From Acheta domesticus (taxonomy: Eukaryota; Arthropoda; Insecta; Orthoptera; Gryllidae): a stretch of 64,000 nt of DNA. Under the pieces are notes generated by a model, which had not been told where the DNA came from, did no database searches, and saw only the letters and a list, made by a program, of their open reading frames with translations. This document shows positions 10,797 through 21,950 of this stretch, in pieces. A program made the translations under genes and the position numbers. How positions within the stretch are numbered: the first letter of the stretch is position 1; each line of letters begins with the position of its first letter. The stretch spans positions 195,352,685-195,416,684 of the forward strand of contig JAHLJT010000631.1 in the NCBI GenBank assembly GCA_031308135.1. The letters are read 5' to 3'.

Positions 10797-11332
10797 CTGG
10801 GCGAGGTGGCTCAGGGAATCAACTGATGTCTCTGTCCTCTGACCGGGAGAACTTACATGTCAATTTCCGACAATAGCAGAATTTTCAACACTACTACATA
10901 GCTTGGTAGAATTCAGTCGCTGTCTGGAGGAAAATTCTAGCGGTTGGCTGCTTTGAGCGGTAGTTTTCCGTGGTTTCTTCGATCAACACTAGGCGAATGT
11001 CGGAGCAGTACCCTAACAAATGCGCCACGGACCGCCCACTATCTTTCCTCCCTCTTCCGTGTCCTAACCTCACCCCTTACTTCCACACACACTTAAATAC
11101 ACTACACTACCACACATGCCGGGAGATCCGTCGGAAGTTAAGGCTTGTCCCGGGTGGGCCGGTGTCCGCTAGTGGGAGATACCTAGGTGAGAACATCTTC
11201 ACAAGGTGACATAGGTCATCATCCGGCGCGGGGAAAATAATAGCCACATGCCGAAGGAAAAAACATTCACTATTTCTACGGGATTAATTACCTTAGCTAT
11301 TGATGCGCAAGGAATCATCAATCAATTAATCT
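10797..11332 (+). mobile_element. tRNA-derived SINE family A, copy 3, diverged
   Basis: This copy has the same block order as the full copies at 10,034 and 30,289 but in plus orientation. The B box region is destroyed (AACTTACATGTCAATT instead of the GGTTCGAGTCC context). The tail is ATCATCAATCAATTAATC. Transcription by pol III is unlikely. Confidence 0.88.
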
Positions 11333-11689
11333 TACTGAAACAGAAACGAAAAGTGTGCTTTGCTGTGGTCAGTCGTTGATCATTCCGACTCACAATTTTG
11401 TGAAACTATTTCCGTAAGAAAAATATTTCCCCGTGGAAATTAAAATTGCTAAAAATCTGGAATGATTTTTGGTCGTAATAGTTATATCTTGTAATCAATT
11501 TTGTTTAAAATTTATATTGAATTACACTTTAATGTTTAAAACTTTAAATAGTTTTGTCTTTGCGATTATTGATTTCATTTCTCGTGTATCGTGTATTTCT
11601 TGAATGTGTTAAATGTCAATTACATTTTTTTGTTATTTAAGGTTACATAAACTATTAGGTGATTAGCGACCACTATTTGATGTAACATT

Positions 11690-11839
11690 ATGGTATGAGG
11701 ATGAAACGATATGGTGATGATAGGAGGTGGAAGGACGAACAGATACAACCATACCCGAGGCGGGACTCGTACCCGCGACCCCACGGTCCAAGACTACTAA
11801 GACACTACTTCTTTAGCGATCTCGGCCACAGGGTCGACC
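11690..11839 (-). mobile_element. Second tRNA-derived SINE (Leu/Ser-type head)
   Basis: On the minus strand, TGGCCGAGATCG (11,817-11,828) fits an A box and GGTACGAGTCC (11,763-11,773) fits a B box with one mismatch. The spacing and TGGCCGAG are typical of tRNA-Leu/Ser. The acceptor-like ends pair only partly, and unrelated body sequence follows, so a SINE head is more likely than a tRNA gene. Confidence 0.65.
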
Positions 11840-12814
11840 AATTACAATTTTGTTACAAGTTTTAAACACAATTTACCAGATCTCTTTAATTTTGCTCTAT
11901 ACTAATTATTAATTTACAGCTATATTTTATAACCCTATAAGAGTTACGGTATTTAATTTTACTCGGCGCACGACAAATTTGGCTCCAAAATCAATTAAAA
12001 GTGAAAAAAATAGATATGTGATTACCAGTCGTAATGTAGGTCAACTTTCCCTGTTGAACAATTTAACGGGAACGATGTGGAGGAATGTAGTTTCTGACTT
12101 TCAGCGTTATTGAAAAAGTTGTGAAACTCGTCAGTTTAGCGAGTTTCATGGGACTTCGGAAGCAAAAGGGTCCTAGATTTAATTATATAATTTACGTTGT
12201 TCCTTTTTCAACGTTCTATGGGATTCGATATTCCGAGTAGATCCTCGAAATTGTTAGATTATTTAAAATTAGAAATTTACTTTTTAGAAATTAGTTAATT
12301 CTTGAATGACGTTTCAAATGTGCTATTTCAAATACTCTTATTATATAATGTTATTTTGCAACCTAATTGAGGTTCTCGGTTAAATTCTTATCATTAACAA
12401 TCTTTTAGTGAAATCAGAATTATGGGTTATTCTAATCTCTCCAATGTTATTTTAAAAGTAATGATTGATTAAACAGAATAAGAGGTTACTGGAGGTCTGA
12501 TCATGTATTGTAACTAGCCGACTAATGTTCCTTTACTGAACGAGTACTTGAGTATATTTTGGCATGTCCCTTCCCGAAAAAGTATTTTTAGAGATAATGT
12601 TCGTATAAAAAGTTGTTTGAAGGTAATAGCTCTCCCGCTCTATGCAAACACATTAGTATATATTTTAAAATTTTGCTACATCTACCAAACAATACTGATT
12701 TGAATTAAGAGCAACCAGTTTTCCCTCATAAAATAATGTGAATTTAGATCAAAATAACACTGGTTTAATAAATAACCATACATGAATAATTTTAATAAAC
12801 ATTACATTAATAAC
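11840..12814. other. AT-rich spacer
   Basis: No coding or repeat signal was recognised. Confidence 0.5.
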
Positions 12815-12890
12815 ACTAGACGCCCAGCCTTTCCCTAACCCCTCCAACGCCCAGAGGGGTCAAGTTGACCCCTGGTGTATAAATGTAATA
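12815..12890. mobile_element. Possible piggyBac/Looper-type end
   Basis: CGCCC-rich DNA leads into AGGGGTCAAGTTGACCCCT (12,855-12,873), 9-bp arms around one base. GGGGTCAA/TTGACCCC motifs are known from terminal regions of piggyBac-like elements. No matching second end was found, so this would be a solo or decayed end. Confidence 0.35.
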
Positions 12891-14800
12891 TTATTCATTA
12901 TTATTTTAAAAATTAAATTTATTTGTTATATTTTAATGCTTTCACATTTCTTACATGTAAATTAATGTACCGCACAGTTAATAACTCTATGTATTATTTA
13001 TACTATATACACATAAGTCTTCACAAAATTTCATATATTTATTTATAAGAATTACGTTTGCACTGACTTGACCGGTAAATCTAAGAACATGACTTCATTT
13101 TTGGCGCTAACGCTTCATTAATGCGTTAACGCTCAGTTATTATCAAGACTGACTAACCTGTCATTAAGTTTCTTTTTCTGGCGGTGGAAGTAAATTAAAT
13201 TTTTCTCTGGTATTTTGCCAATTTGATATGCTATTTTATGCTTGGAGCTGCGTCCTGAATGCATTGGGGCAGAAAGTTTTTGTGAAAATGTACACATAGT
13301 CCTTTTCTCGTGAACAGTTAGTTATGCGGTGTCTATTCTGAATGATTAAGAATGTCTATTCTGGCATGTATTGTATTGCATTATATGTTGTATCTATGAT
13401 ACTACGTTGCATAATAGGTTTATAAGGAATAACCTGGTAAACTGTTGTTTATAATTTGTTGTTAGTGAGAACATATTATTTGAGAAAATATTAGCAATTA
13501 TATAGTGCGCTACGTGTCAGTTATTGTCCGCAGACAGCTAATTAATATTATCATATTTCACTAACTTCAACTAAAAACAAACCTCGCTAATACAATAAAA
13601 CATATATCTCTAGATAAATCTGTAAAATAACTCTTTCTACTTATTAAAACAGGAATTCACAAATCTTCACACTATCTAATTAAGTAATTCATAAAAATTA
13701 CGTTCCTGGAGATTCTGTTTGACATCTTTTTGTTTTATTCTGTGTCTGGGCAAAGCCGAGTGATTTGCAAGTTATAAGAAATTTCAAATATATTGTAAAT
13801 AGTAACAACTGTAAAAATTGTGAACTATGTATCTTTTAATCTTTGATTCATTGAATAAAATATTTCATTAAAATAAACATTCAAAAACATGAAGCAAATT
13901 AATTTTAATGGACACACTATTCCTTAACGAGAATAAATTACAACTTATTTTGTTTGACTTTTTAATAATAAACTCAATAATTCAATCAACTGAATTGAAA
14001 ATACAATATGAAGAGCATGATGTCATTAAAAGTTCTCAGAAACCTAACGCAAACCATATTAATTCACATGAAAATGATATTTCAATTTTCGAAATAGAGT
14101 GGTAATTATTAAATATATCTCATTGAATTATCTAAGTTATATCATGACCTTCATTTTCAAACTTTAATATTTAAACATACTACAGTTTTATTTAATTTTT
14201 ACTATCCCACTTTCTTGTTACTTATTTTCCCCAAAAAAATTTTACTTTTCGAAAGAGTGTAAGAATCCACCCAGTTGTGACGTTAAAAGCACTGTTTTCT
14301 TTATTGAATCATTAGAAACGACACATTTATAAAATAATCAGGTTTAATAAGAAATAAATCAGATTTGGATATAACATTTTAAAAAAGAGTCAAGGATCAT
14401 TTCCAAATAATCCGGAAAATGTACACGTTATAGGAAATCGACGAGTCAATTAAAAGTTAGAAACACGTTTAATTTTAAAACTGATTTAATTTCAAATTTT
14501 AATTCTAATATAAAAAAGACAATTTTTGAAGTACGCCTTGTAGCGAAATAAAATATGTCTTATACAACAATTCACTATATTAATTTAATAGACATGGAAA
14601 AACACGTATTATGCACATTACGAGCTCCTTCACGAACATTCAAATTACATTACAAATTACAAGTGACGTAGAACTAATTATGACAGTATATTATGACTCT
14701 ATATTTCATTATTTTTCAAATGAATTTTTTTCCGTAAATAACTTTCAGACATTCAATCATTTCAACCAGAATGAAACAAAAAAGTTACTTTTCCTCCGAT
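12891..14800. other. AT-rich spacer
   Basis: No gene was recognised. TAACGC...GCGTTA near 13,107-13,135 can form a small hairpin. A CTGGGCAAAGCCGAG block at about 13,747 resembles common insect repeat ends. Confidence 0.45.
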
Positions 14801-15440
14801 TTTTACTGGATCCGTCATCGTTTTCACCGTTTTCACCACGGAAGAACTCCGTGTTCACTCCAAATGCGTATACAGGGAAAACCAATTTCTGCGAACGCAA
14901 GATGAAGTCGACGCGAGCGCACCTGGTGGAGCTTAGGCGAACGAAGCCGGGAGCAGAGGCTAGACCCTGGCGCCCAATTGGAGGTCGCACCGGGCGCTGA
15001 ACCTAACGCAGTACGTGATCAAAATGGCAACAGAAAACTGGTGGAAACGTTCAAATTGCGGCGAGCCTTAACTGATTCCCCCTCCGCCGCTCCTTCCATT
15101 ACCAACCGCCGCGCCGCGCTGCCCCGTCCGGACCGCCATATTGTTCTGGTTTGCCCTCTGCTCCGAAGCCACGTCACCACTGCTGATATTACAGAGGTAC
15201 AGACAATTATTGCCACTACCACTGCCGGGCATGCTGAACTCCGTTGTTGCCATCACTAATGCTATTAAAACTTGTTTTCACGTTTGTAGTATTTTATTTT
15301 AACACTGAATATTCTATCACAGATTATGCGTCCTCTTAATTTATCTGCCAAATCAACGCACATTTATACTTACATTCTCAATATATTTCTTTAATCTTTT
15401 GGCCTTCGGGGCTACTTATACAGTTGTTCTTCATTCTTGA
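14801..15440. other. CpG-richer island
   Basis: Moderately GC-rich, CpG-bearing DNA lies at 14,880-15,245 and AT-rich DNA follows. ORFs on both strands look compositional. Confidence 0.45.
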
Positions 15441-16340
15441 TCCATTTCTAGTGAGAGCATCACTCTCTTTGATCACCCTCCCCGCTCTCCACCCCGTCCC
15501 TGCTTTCGCCCCTTCCCCACCATCAGAGCGCCCCAGTTTCTGCCGTCTCCACCAGAGCGCACTTGGCCATTCCTTCAGCCCCGCCCTTGGGCTGCGGGGG
15601 CCGATCTGTATGCAGCCAGAGTCGCGGAGCGGGCCGTCGGAGGAAAAGACCTCACTCCTCGCTTCGCCCAGGCCCGCCCGCGCACCCTTACATCCCACCT
15701 CACCCCAAGCCACTTCCTCCCCTTCAAGTTCCTCCGCTCCCTGAGCCACCCGCCGCACCCGCCTCTCTCCGTCACCAACCATCCCGCCCCGTCCCAGCCC
15801 ATCCAACCCTATTTCTTCCCGCCCCGCCCCGCCCCGCCAGGCCCCGCCCCGCCCCGCCCCGCCCCGCCCCGCCCCGCCCCGTCCCGTCCCGTCCCGTCCC
15901 GTCCCGTCCCGTCCCGTCCCGTCCCGTCCCGTCCCGTCCCGTCCCGTCCCGTCCCGTCCCGTCCCGCCCCGCCCCGTCCCGTCCCGTCCGTCCGTCCGTC
16001 CCATCTCGTCCCGTCCCGTCCCGTCCCGCCCCGCCCCGCCCCGACCCGCCCCGACCCGACCCGCCCTGCCTTGCTTCGCCCCGTCCCACCCCGTCCCGCC
16101 CCCGTCGACCCTCCCCGCTCCATCCCGCGCCATCCCCGCCCCTCCCACTCCACTCTGCTCTACCCCGCCTCACCACGCCCCATCCCACCCCACTCCACCC
16201 CGACCAACCTCACCCCACCCGTTCCTCTTACACGATGTCACAACCCACCTCTCCCCACCCACTCAACCTGGCCATACCTCAGTCGTCACCTCCGCCGCGC
16301 CCCCGCATCCACCAGCCCCTTCAACGTTTTGCCTCCGACA
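15441..16340. repeat. C-rich island with pentanucleotide array
   Basis: The plus strand is almost G-poor and C-rich throughout. The core holds (GCCCC)x8 at 15,841-15,880, switching sharply to (GTCCC)x17 at 15,881-15,965, then mixed GCCCC/GTCCC/GACCC units to about 16,080. Decayed CCCCA/CCACC words continue to 16,330. The proline-arginine-serine ORFs on one strand and glycine-arginine-aspartate ORFs on the other are products of the repeat. Confidence 0.93.
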
Positions 16341-16860
16341 AGCAGGCGGTCGGCGCGGGACGAAGTGGTCACCTAGCAGAGCATTTCTGCTCGAATTATT
16401 GATTCCGCTGGCCGCCCACCACCCTTCCTCCCCCCTCCCGCTCCCCCACACCTCCACCCACGAGACCGGAGCACCAAATTTCTTGCCAATTTCCACGAGT
16501 GAAAGTCCGTAATAGCGGCCCCAGGAGGCCGCCGCTCCGAGGGTCTTGGGAAAAGGCTTTTCCCGGCGGAACTGCGTTTTTTTTTCCATATTTTCCGTTG
16601 GCCGCGCGGGCGCGCGAGTCGTCGTCTTGCCGCCGCGTCCGGCGCCCAAGGGCCCGAGGGGCGGGCGCGGCCCAGGCAAAAAAAGGGCGCGCGAAGGGAT
16701 ACTAGGAAGCTGCGGAATGATAAGGGCGCGCACGCGCTTAGTATGGAGCACAGGCTGCCGAGGAATATCAGGTATCGTCTGCGCGGGGCGAGGAGATGAG
16801 TGGGAGGAAGAGGAGGAGGATCTGCGGCAGACTGAAATGGAACGATAGAGAAGTGCAAAT
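16341..16860. other. CpG island continuing from the C-rich block
   Basis: Dense CpG and GCGCG words lie between 16,500 and 16,800, with a GGCCGCGCGGGCGCGCG stretch near 16,600. No gene was recognised. Confidence 0.5.
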
Positions 16861-18559
16861 GGAAAGACGGGGATTACGAAAAATAACATGCCAATTGAGA
16901 GAACAAACTACAGTTTTCAATGATTTAATTCCTTTTCTCGTTCACGTAGTTTGCTTTTAAATTCCGTTTGTTGTTACCAAGCTAAGATAATGTTTCGGTA
17001 TTTTGTGAGACAGTTTTATTTAATAATCGATTATAGATACCACGCATGATATTGGAGTTATTTTAGGGTGCTATTTTGTATGAAATAAATTCCACAAAAT
17101 TCTTTCCTAAAGTAAGCGAATGATGGTGGACTTAAAGAAAGAATGCGATGAAAGGTGGAATGGAATGGTCGATGAAATCTGTTGCATTAAGAAATGAACA
17201 TTACAACAGAAATAAAAATAAAGAGAGGAAAAATAAAGTAATAGACAATAATAATGACAAAATTCAAGGGTATTTTGGGGAAACACTGATATATTTGTGT
17301 GTTGTATTTTTATTCAGTAATTTCAGAGACGCTTTTCTTAACGATAACGTATTCCGAGTTAAGTAAAATTGAGATAAATACAATGTTTTTAAGTCCAAAA
17401 TTTACATAGCTACATCTTTCAATTAAAAAGCACTTGAGTAGATGGTCAATGTTCAATGTTATTTCCATGCATTTCTCAAAAAAAATAATTTAACCATAGT
17501 AATCCTGTGGCACAAAATGAACCCATGTTTTCCCATACGGGGACTTCATTATTTAAATTTTGATTGTATTCGTATTTTAAAAGGAATTTTCATTGTATAA
17601 TTAATAATAAAAAATCTTGAAAAATAAATAAATTGATTGATTTAATAATACACATGCGTATTCTTTTAAAAAAATATATGCAATTTTAGTCTCTGCAATT
17701 TAAAAAAATTTAATTTTCTCATATTAATGTTTGTATTGAATGAAAGAAACATTTAATTTTAATGTCAATTAAATATTTATGATTTTTCAACTTGGTTTAG
17801 TTTAATTTATAATAATATTTCTTCATTTCGGTCACTTCTTGTCAGTCCATGTTATATATCCACGGGTGATGGGTAAAAAATTTCCGAAACATGCTCTGTT
17901 GATTAATGTGTTAATAATTTATTAAAACACTTTTGTGGTCAGGTTATTCCATTTATTCAGCTCTACAGTGGTTGGTTTACCACAATTTCTCAGCTGCCAC
18001 CACGGAGGTCATTTAACATGTTTATATTTTTAGTTTAATTATTTCAAACTGTACTTCAATTTGTAATATTGTTGCTTCGAGAATATTTAATTATAATTGG
18101 GTGCATTTTGTCATAGAATAAAATTTACCTCTATCACGCTATAGCTCTTTTACATCACCATGAACAGGACAATCGAGGCAGAATCGAAAATTTGAGGAAG
18201 GTCTTTCCAATTGAAAATAATTTAAATTTTCCATCAATAGGAATTTTAGAAGAAAATTAGAGTAATCTGCCACAGTGTATAAGTTAATACGCTTATGCAT
18301 TAAAAAAATGAAATCCAAATTTAAACAATAATATTAATGAATATTCCAAAAGTGGACAAGTATATTCTATTTGAAAATACAAAAGTGTGCTGAGCAAAGA
18401 AGAAGTTTCATCGTCTCAGTCGTATCTTCGGCAGAATACCTGAAAATGCGTTGTGTTACGAAGCATAACAATTGGCTCCCCCAAGGAATAAAGATGTCTC
18501 TCCTAAATTGCCAGGGGGCTAAGCCCGAGACTAAAAGACACGTGGAAAGAAGTGGATAT
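16861..18559. other. AT-rich spacer
   Basis: No feature was recognised on either strand. Confidence 0.5.
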
Positions 18560-19260
18560 TTCCTCCTCCATTGATCCTCCCGTTCGAATTCTCCATAGCC
18601 CCACGGCGCGACGGAAGGGGCCGAGCCAGTAGAGGGGAGGGGAGGAGAGAGGTCGAGGAGGTGGGGCAAAGGAGGGGAAGGGCGGGGACGCTGAGAGGCG
18701 AACGGTTGCAGGCCTCGAGAAGAGTCCACGCGTTTGTTTCGGCGCCAAAAAAGAAGAACTGGCGAGGCGCGGAGTGGATCCCTAGCGGATCGGAGCGGTA
18801 CCTTCTTCGAAAAGTTTGTGCACGGAATCCAGAACATCAACCTTCTCGCCCCCCCCCTCTTCCACTCACTCTGGCCGCGCCCCGTCTTGAGCTCGCCGGC
18901 TCTTCCCCCTCCCAGCACTCCCCCCACTCCCTGTCAGCGCTGACGTCGCTGGAGATGCCTCCTCCTAGCCGCCTGCGTCACCGCCTCCCCCTCCACCGCC
19001 CCGGCTGACGGTGTTCTCGTTTACCGCGGCGGGATTTCATTATCTGACATTTATATAAACTTCGCTCGAATCGAGCAACCTCTCGCTGTGGCGAGCCCCT
19101 TTTCAACTCCCATGGCGCGGTATGGCGTTGCTTGGCGTGGCGTGGCGCGGCACAAGCTATGAGTTGGAAGATGTCGGTCACGGGATTTGTGGTTTCCAAA
19201 GCCTGACTTCCTCTCCGACTCGGCAGTATCTTCTGAAGTACGCATATGACGAGTTTGTTC
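18560..19260 (+). promoter_or_regulatory. CpG island with possible TATA promoter
   Basis: CpG-rich DNA includes GCGCTGACGTCG (a CRE-like TGACGTCG at about 18,940) and TATATAAA at 19,052-19,059, about 110 bp downstream. A near palindrome, GCTCGAATCGAGC, follows at about 19,064-19,076. TGGCG-type pentamer words lie at 19,110-19,155. If this is a promoter, transcription would start near 19,082. No downstream coding exon was recognised and no good initiator is visible. Confidence 0.3.
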
Positions 19261-19860
19261 AATATTGGGGTACGATATTTGCTGAGTGGTATTAAAGTCT
19301 AACTCTGGCAGTGTTCTTGGAATCAGGCCTCTGTACTTGACGTTTTGAAAGCTTATCTATGAAACTTCGGTTGCCGAGTCAGATGTTGGTTGCTTTATGA
19401 CTCCAAACTTGACTTATCTAATTGTGTACGATAATTCCTTTCCTTAATGATCTTATAACTTTTTTAAAACGTCCTGGAAATTTTTAAACAATTTATTCTC
19501 ATTAAACAAAAAATGTATTAATTTTTCCAATGAAAGACTCGGATAAGTTTTCTGCTTTCTTTCTCAAACAACAAGTTCTAGTTTGTTTCTATTTTCCATG
19601 AACTCATACGCTTTGTTACATTTTGTAATCTGAAAGAGAAGTAAATAGACCTGAAAAATAAATCGCTTACACTCAAAACTTGTGTACTGCACATTTCTGA
19701 TTTAAAATGGAAATAATGCTTTTAATGTTTGGTAGTTTAATTTTATGAGTATAAAGTCCACAAATCCTTACGTGTAGTGAATTTTCGTCCGACCCGTCCT
19801 GAATTTTAGAATAGGCTTTCCCCGTTCCTCTATAGGAAAACTTTCGGGGCCTCAGTTCCG
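19261..19860. other. AT-rich spacer
   Basis: Nothing recognised. Confidence 0.45.
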
Positions 19861-20350
19861 GAAGATTCTGCAAACAGAAGAGAGAAAACGAGGGAGAAAA
19901 AGAGACGGAAAGGGGGAGAGAGGAGGGGAGAGAGCAAGAGCGCGGAGAGTACTTGAGAATCGAGCGCGTGGAGAGCGGGAGGAAAGGCTCGGGTGGGCGA
20001 GGAGGGGAGGGGAGGGGAGGGGAAGGGAGGGTGAAAAGGAGAGAATGGGCGAATACTGTGCGAACCGCCGCCTTGAATGCGAGACTTGTTCGTTCTTCGT
20101 TTAGCGTTAGCGGCGCAAACACGAAAACCGCTTCAAATCTCCCTGCCCGCGCCCTCCTCCGCGTCTTGTATAGATTATTGTCTTGTACGATGGGTGGGGA
20201 ACGGGGATCCGCGCGTCGTAAAGGGAAAATGTTGCTGAAAATGTTACTGCAAAGTGCCGAGTGGCGATAAAACGTGTTCCGTTCCTTGCGTTTTCGACAG
20301 CGCGAGACGAGTTCGCCCAACATGCGATTCTCAGAAAGAAATGCCATCGG
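19861..20350. repeat. Purine-rich tract and CpG-richer flank
   Basis: From 19,870 to 20,045 the plus strand is almost all A and G, with GAGAGA and (GGGGA)n words at about 20,000-20,025. A CpG-richer segment follows to 20,350. The 224-codon minus frame here is serine/proline/leucine-rich from the pyrimidine complement and I do not accept it as a gene. Confidence 0.7.
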
Positions 20351-21280
20351 TCGATAAACGGTGGAATCATTTGAGATTTACGGTGGTGATTTATTTTGTA
20401 AAATCTTAAATGTCTCCTACCTGTAGGCGAAAATATCTCATTGGATACGATAATAACTCATATTTGCCCAGTATTTACTACTTTCTACGTAACATTTATA
20501 TAAATAGTGTATCAAAATAGACGTGAATGTTCAAACTTAAATACTGGTGGATTAGTATTTTTAACGTCTTTTTAAAACTATTGGTTGGCGAGGGCCAAAT
20601 TGTGACGTTTTCAAAAATATTAATATCAATTTCAATTCTATAGTTTGAGATTTGGGTTTAAAATAGAATACAAGCAAGCATATTTCAAAAATAAACTCTA
20701 CAGAATGTGATGAAATATATCGTTAATTTAAATATGTAGTTGTCTTTGAGAGGTTTACTACATTGCTGCTTCCACTAAGTATTATCACATATTCTTATAT
20801 CATATTTGGAAGGAAATTACCAATCACGAGAAGTTTTCGGAATTTTTCTTCAAACTCCTATCAAAGATTATTCTTTCGATATTAAATATTTTTCTTTTAT
20901 TTGGAATATCGGTGCTTTAGAAATAAATTTTAAATAAAGTGTAATTGTCATTAAAATATAATATATCGTAAATAATATTTAAATATTAATATTTTAATTA
21001 AAATATAGCAATAGTTTCAGTAATTAGAAAATTATAAATCATTCCTCACACTTGTATTTTTTGGATTTTTCTCTTTGAGTATAGTAAAACGATTTTAAAA
21101 AAACAATGTGCTTAGTTTCCAGTGTTGGAAATGCTACTCTTTAAGACACTTCGAGTCTACTCGCTTTTGATTGTCTTTCTTCCATAAATTATTCAAAGCT
21201 ATCTTTTGTTAGACAAAAATGTGTATAACATGTTAAAAACCATTGTTGTGGCGAAGAATATTACCCAATCACTCGTAACG
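20351..21280. other. AT-rich spacer
   Basis: Very AT-rich, especially 20,930-21,010. Nothing recognised. Confidence 0.5.
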
Positions 21281-21950
21281 ATTTGGTAGTTGGCAACAAC
21301 TCGCAGCATCAGGAAAATTTCCCTTCCGTCGCTCCTCCCGAGGGAGAATTTAACATCATCGTCGAAGGTCCCGGTCGTCGCCGTTGGGGGGAAACGCACA
21401 AGTATGTTTAACATGACCGCAGAATCCTCTTCGGCGTGCCCTCCGTCTTAACCCTTCCATCGCGCGTTCTCCCCCCTCCTCCCCTCTGGCAGTTCTCCTC
21501 CAGTGCACTCGACAGCGTCTGCCTTTGAAGCTTTCTCTCCTCTCGTTAGCAATTCAAGGGGCAGGCGCCGAGCCCAGCCGAGCCGAGCCGAGCCGAACCG
21601 CGCCGAGCCGGCTGGTCCGCAGGCGGTCGCCTCCGCGGCACTTCCTCGTGTGGAAGTTATCCACAGCGAACTTTGCTTTTATTGCCTTGTTTCTCAAAAT
21701 GAATTAGTGACACGAGGCAGATTTATGTGCAAGAGACCTCGGTGGCGTTAGGGAGCGATGGGGGTTGGTGGGGGTGGCGGTGTGAAAAGAGTGGGGAGCG
21801 AGTCACCCGAGCGGAGATGAGTCGTTCGCGAAGCGTCTGCGGGAGATTGTGTCGTTTGCGGTGGTGGGCTGTCATCGGAGTTAGGGCGGTTTGTCTTTAT
21901 TAACGGTCGAGTGGTAATTTATTGTCTGGGGCATTGCGTGTGGATGACCA
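21281..21950. other. CpG island with GCCGA pentamer repeats
   Basis: CpG-rich DNA. AGCCG repeats about seven times at 21,571-21,612. TTAACCCTTCCATCGCGCG at about 21,448 resembles the left end of the 8.27-kb MITE, without a partner. Confidence 0.5.

Noticed and set aside
11760..11830. Functional tRNA gene on the minus strand
   Set aside because: One mismatch in the B box and weak acceptor pairing; body sequence continues as in a SINE.
15378..16889. Gly-Arg-Asp and Pro-Arg-Ser ORFs over the C-rich island
   Set aside because: Products of pentamer composition, open in opposite strands at once.
18367..20347. Minus-strand ORFs of 186 and 224 codons
   Set aside because: Composition follows CpG or purine/pyrimidine tracts; no motif or splice evidence.
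21448..21466. piggyBac end (TTAACCCTTCC)
   Set aside because: No inverted partner found nearby; the match is short. The same applies to 38,883.
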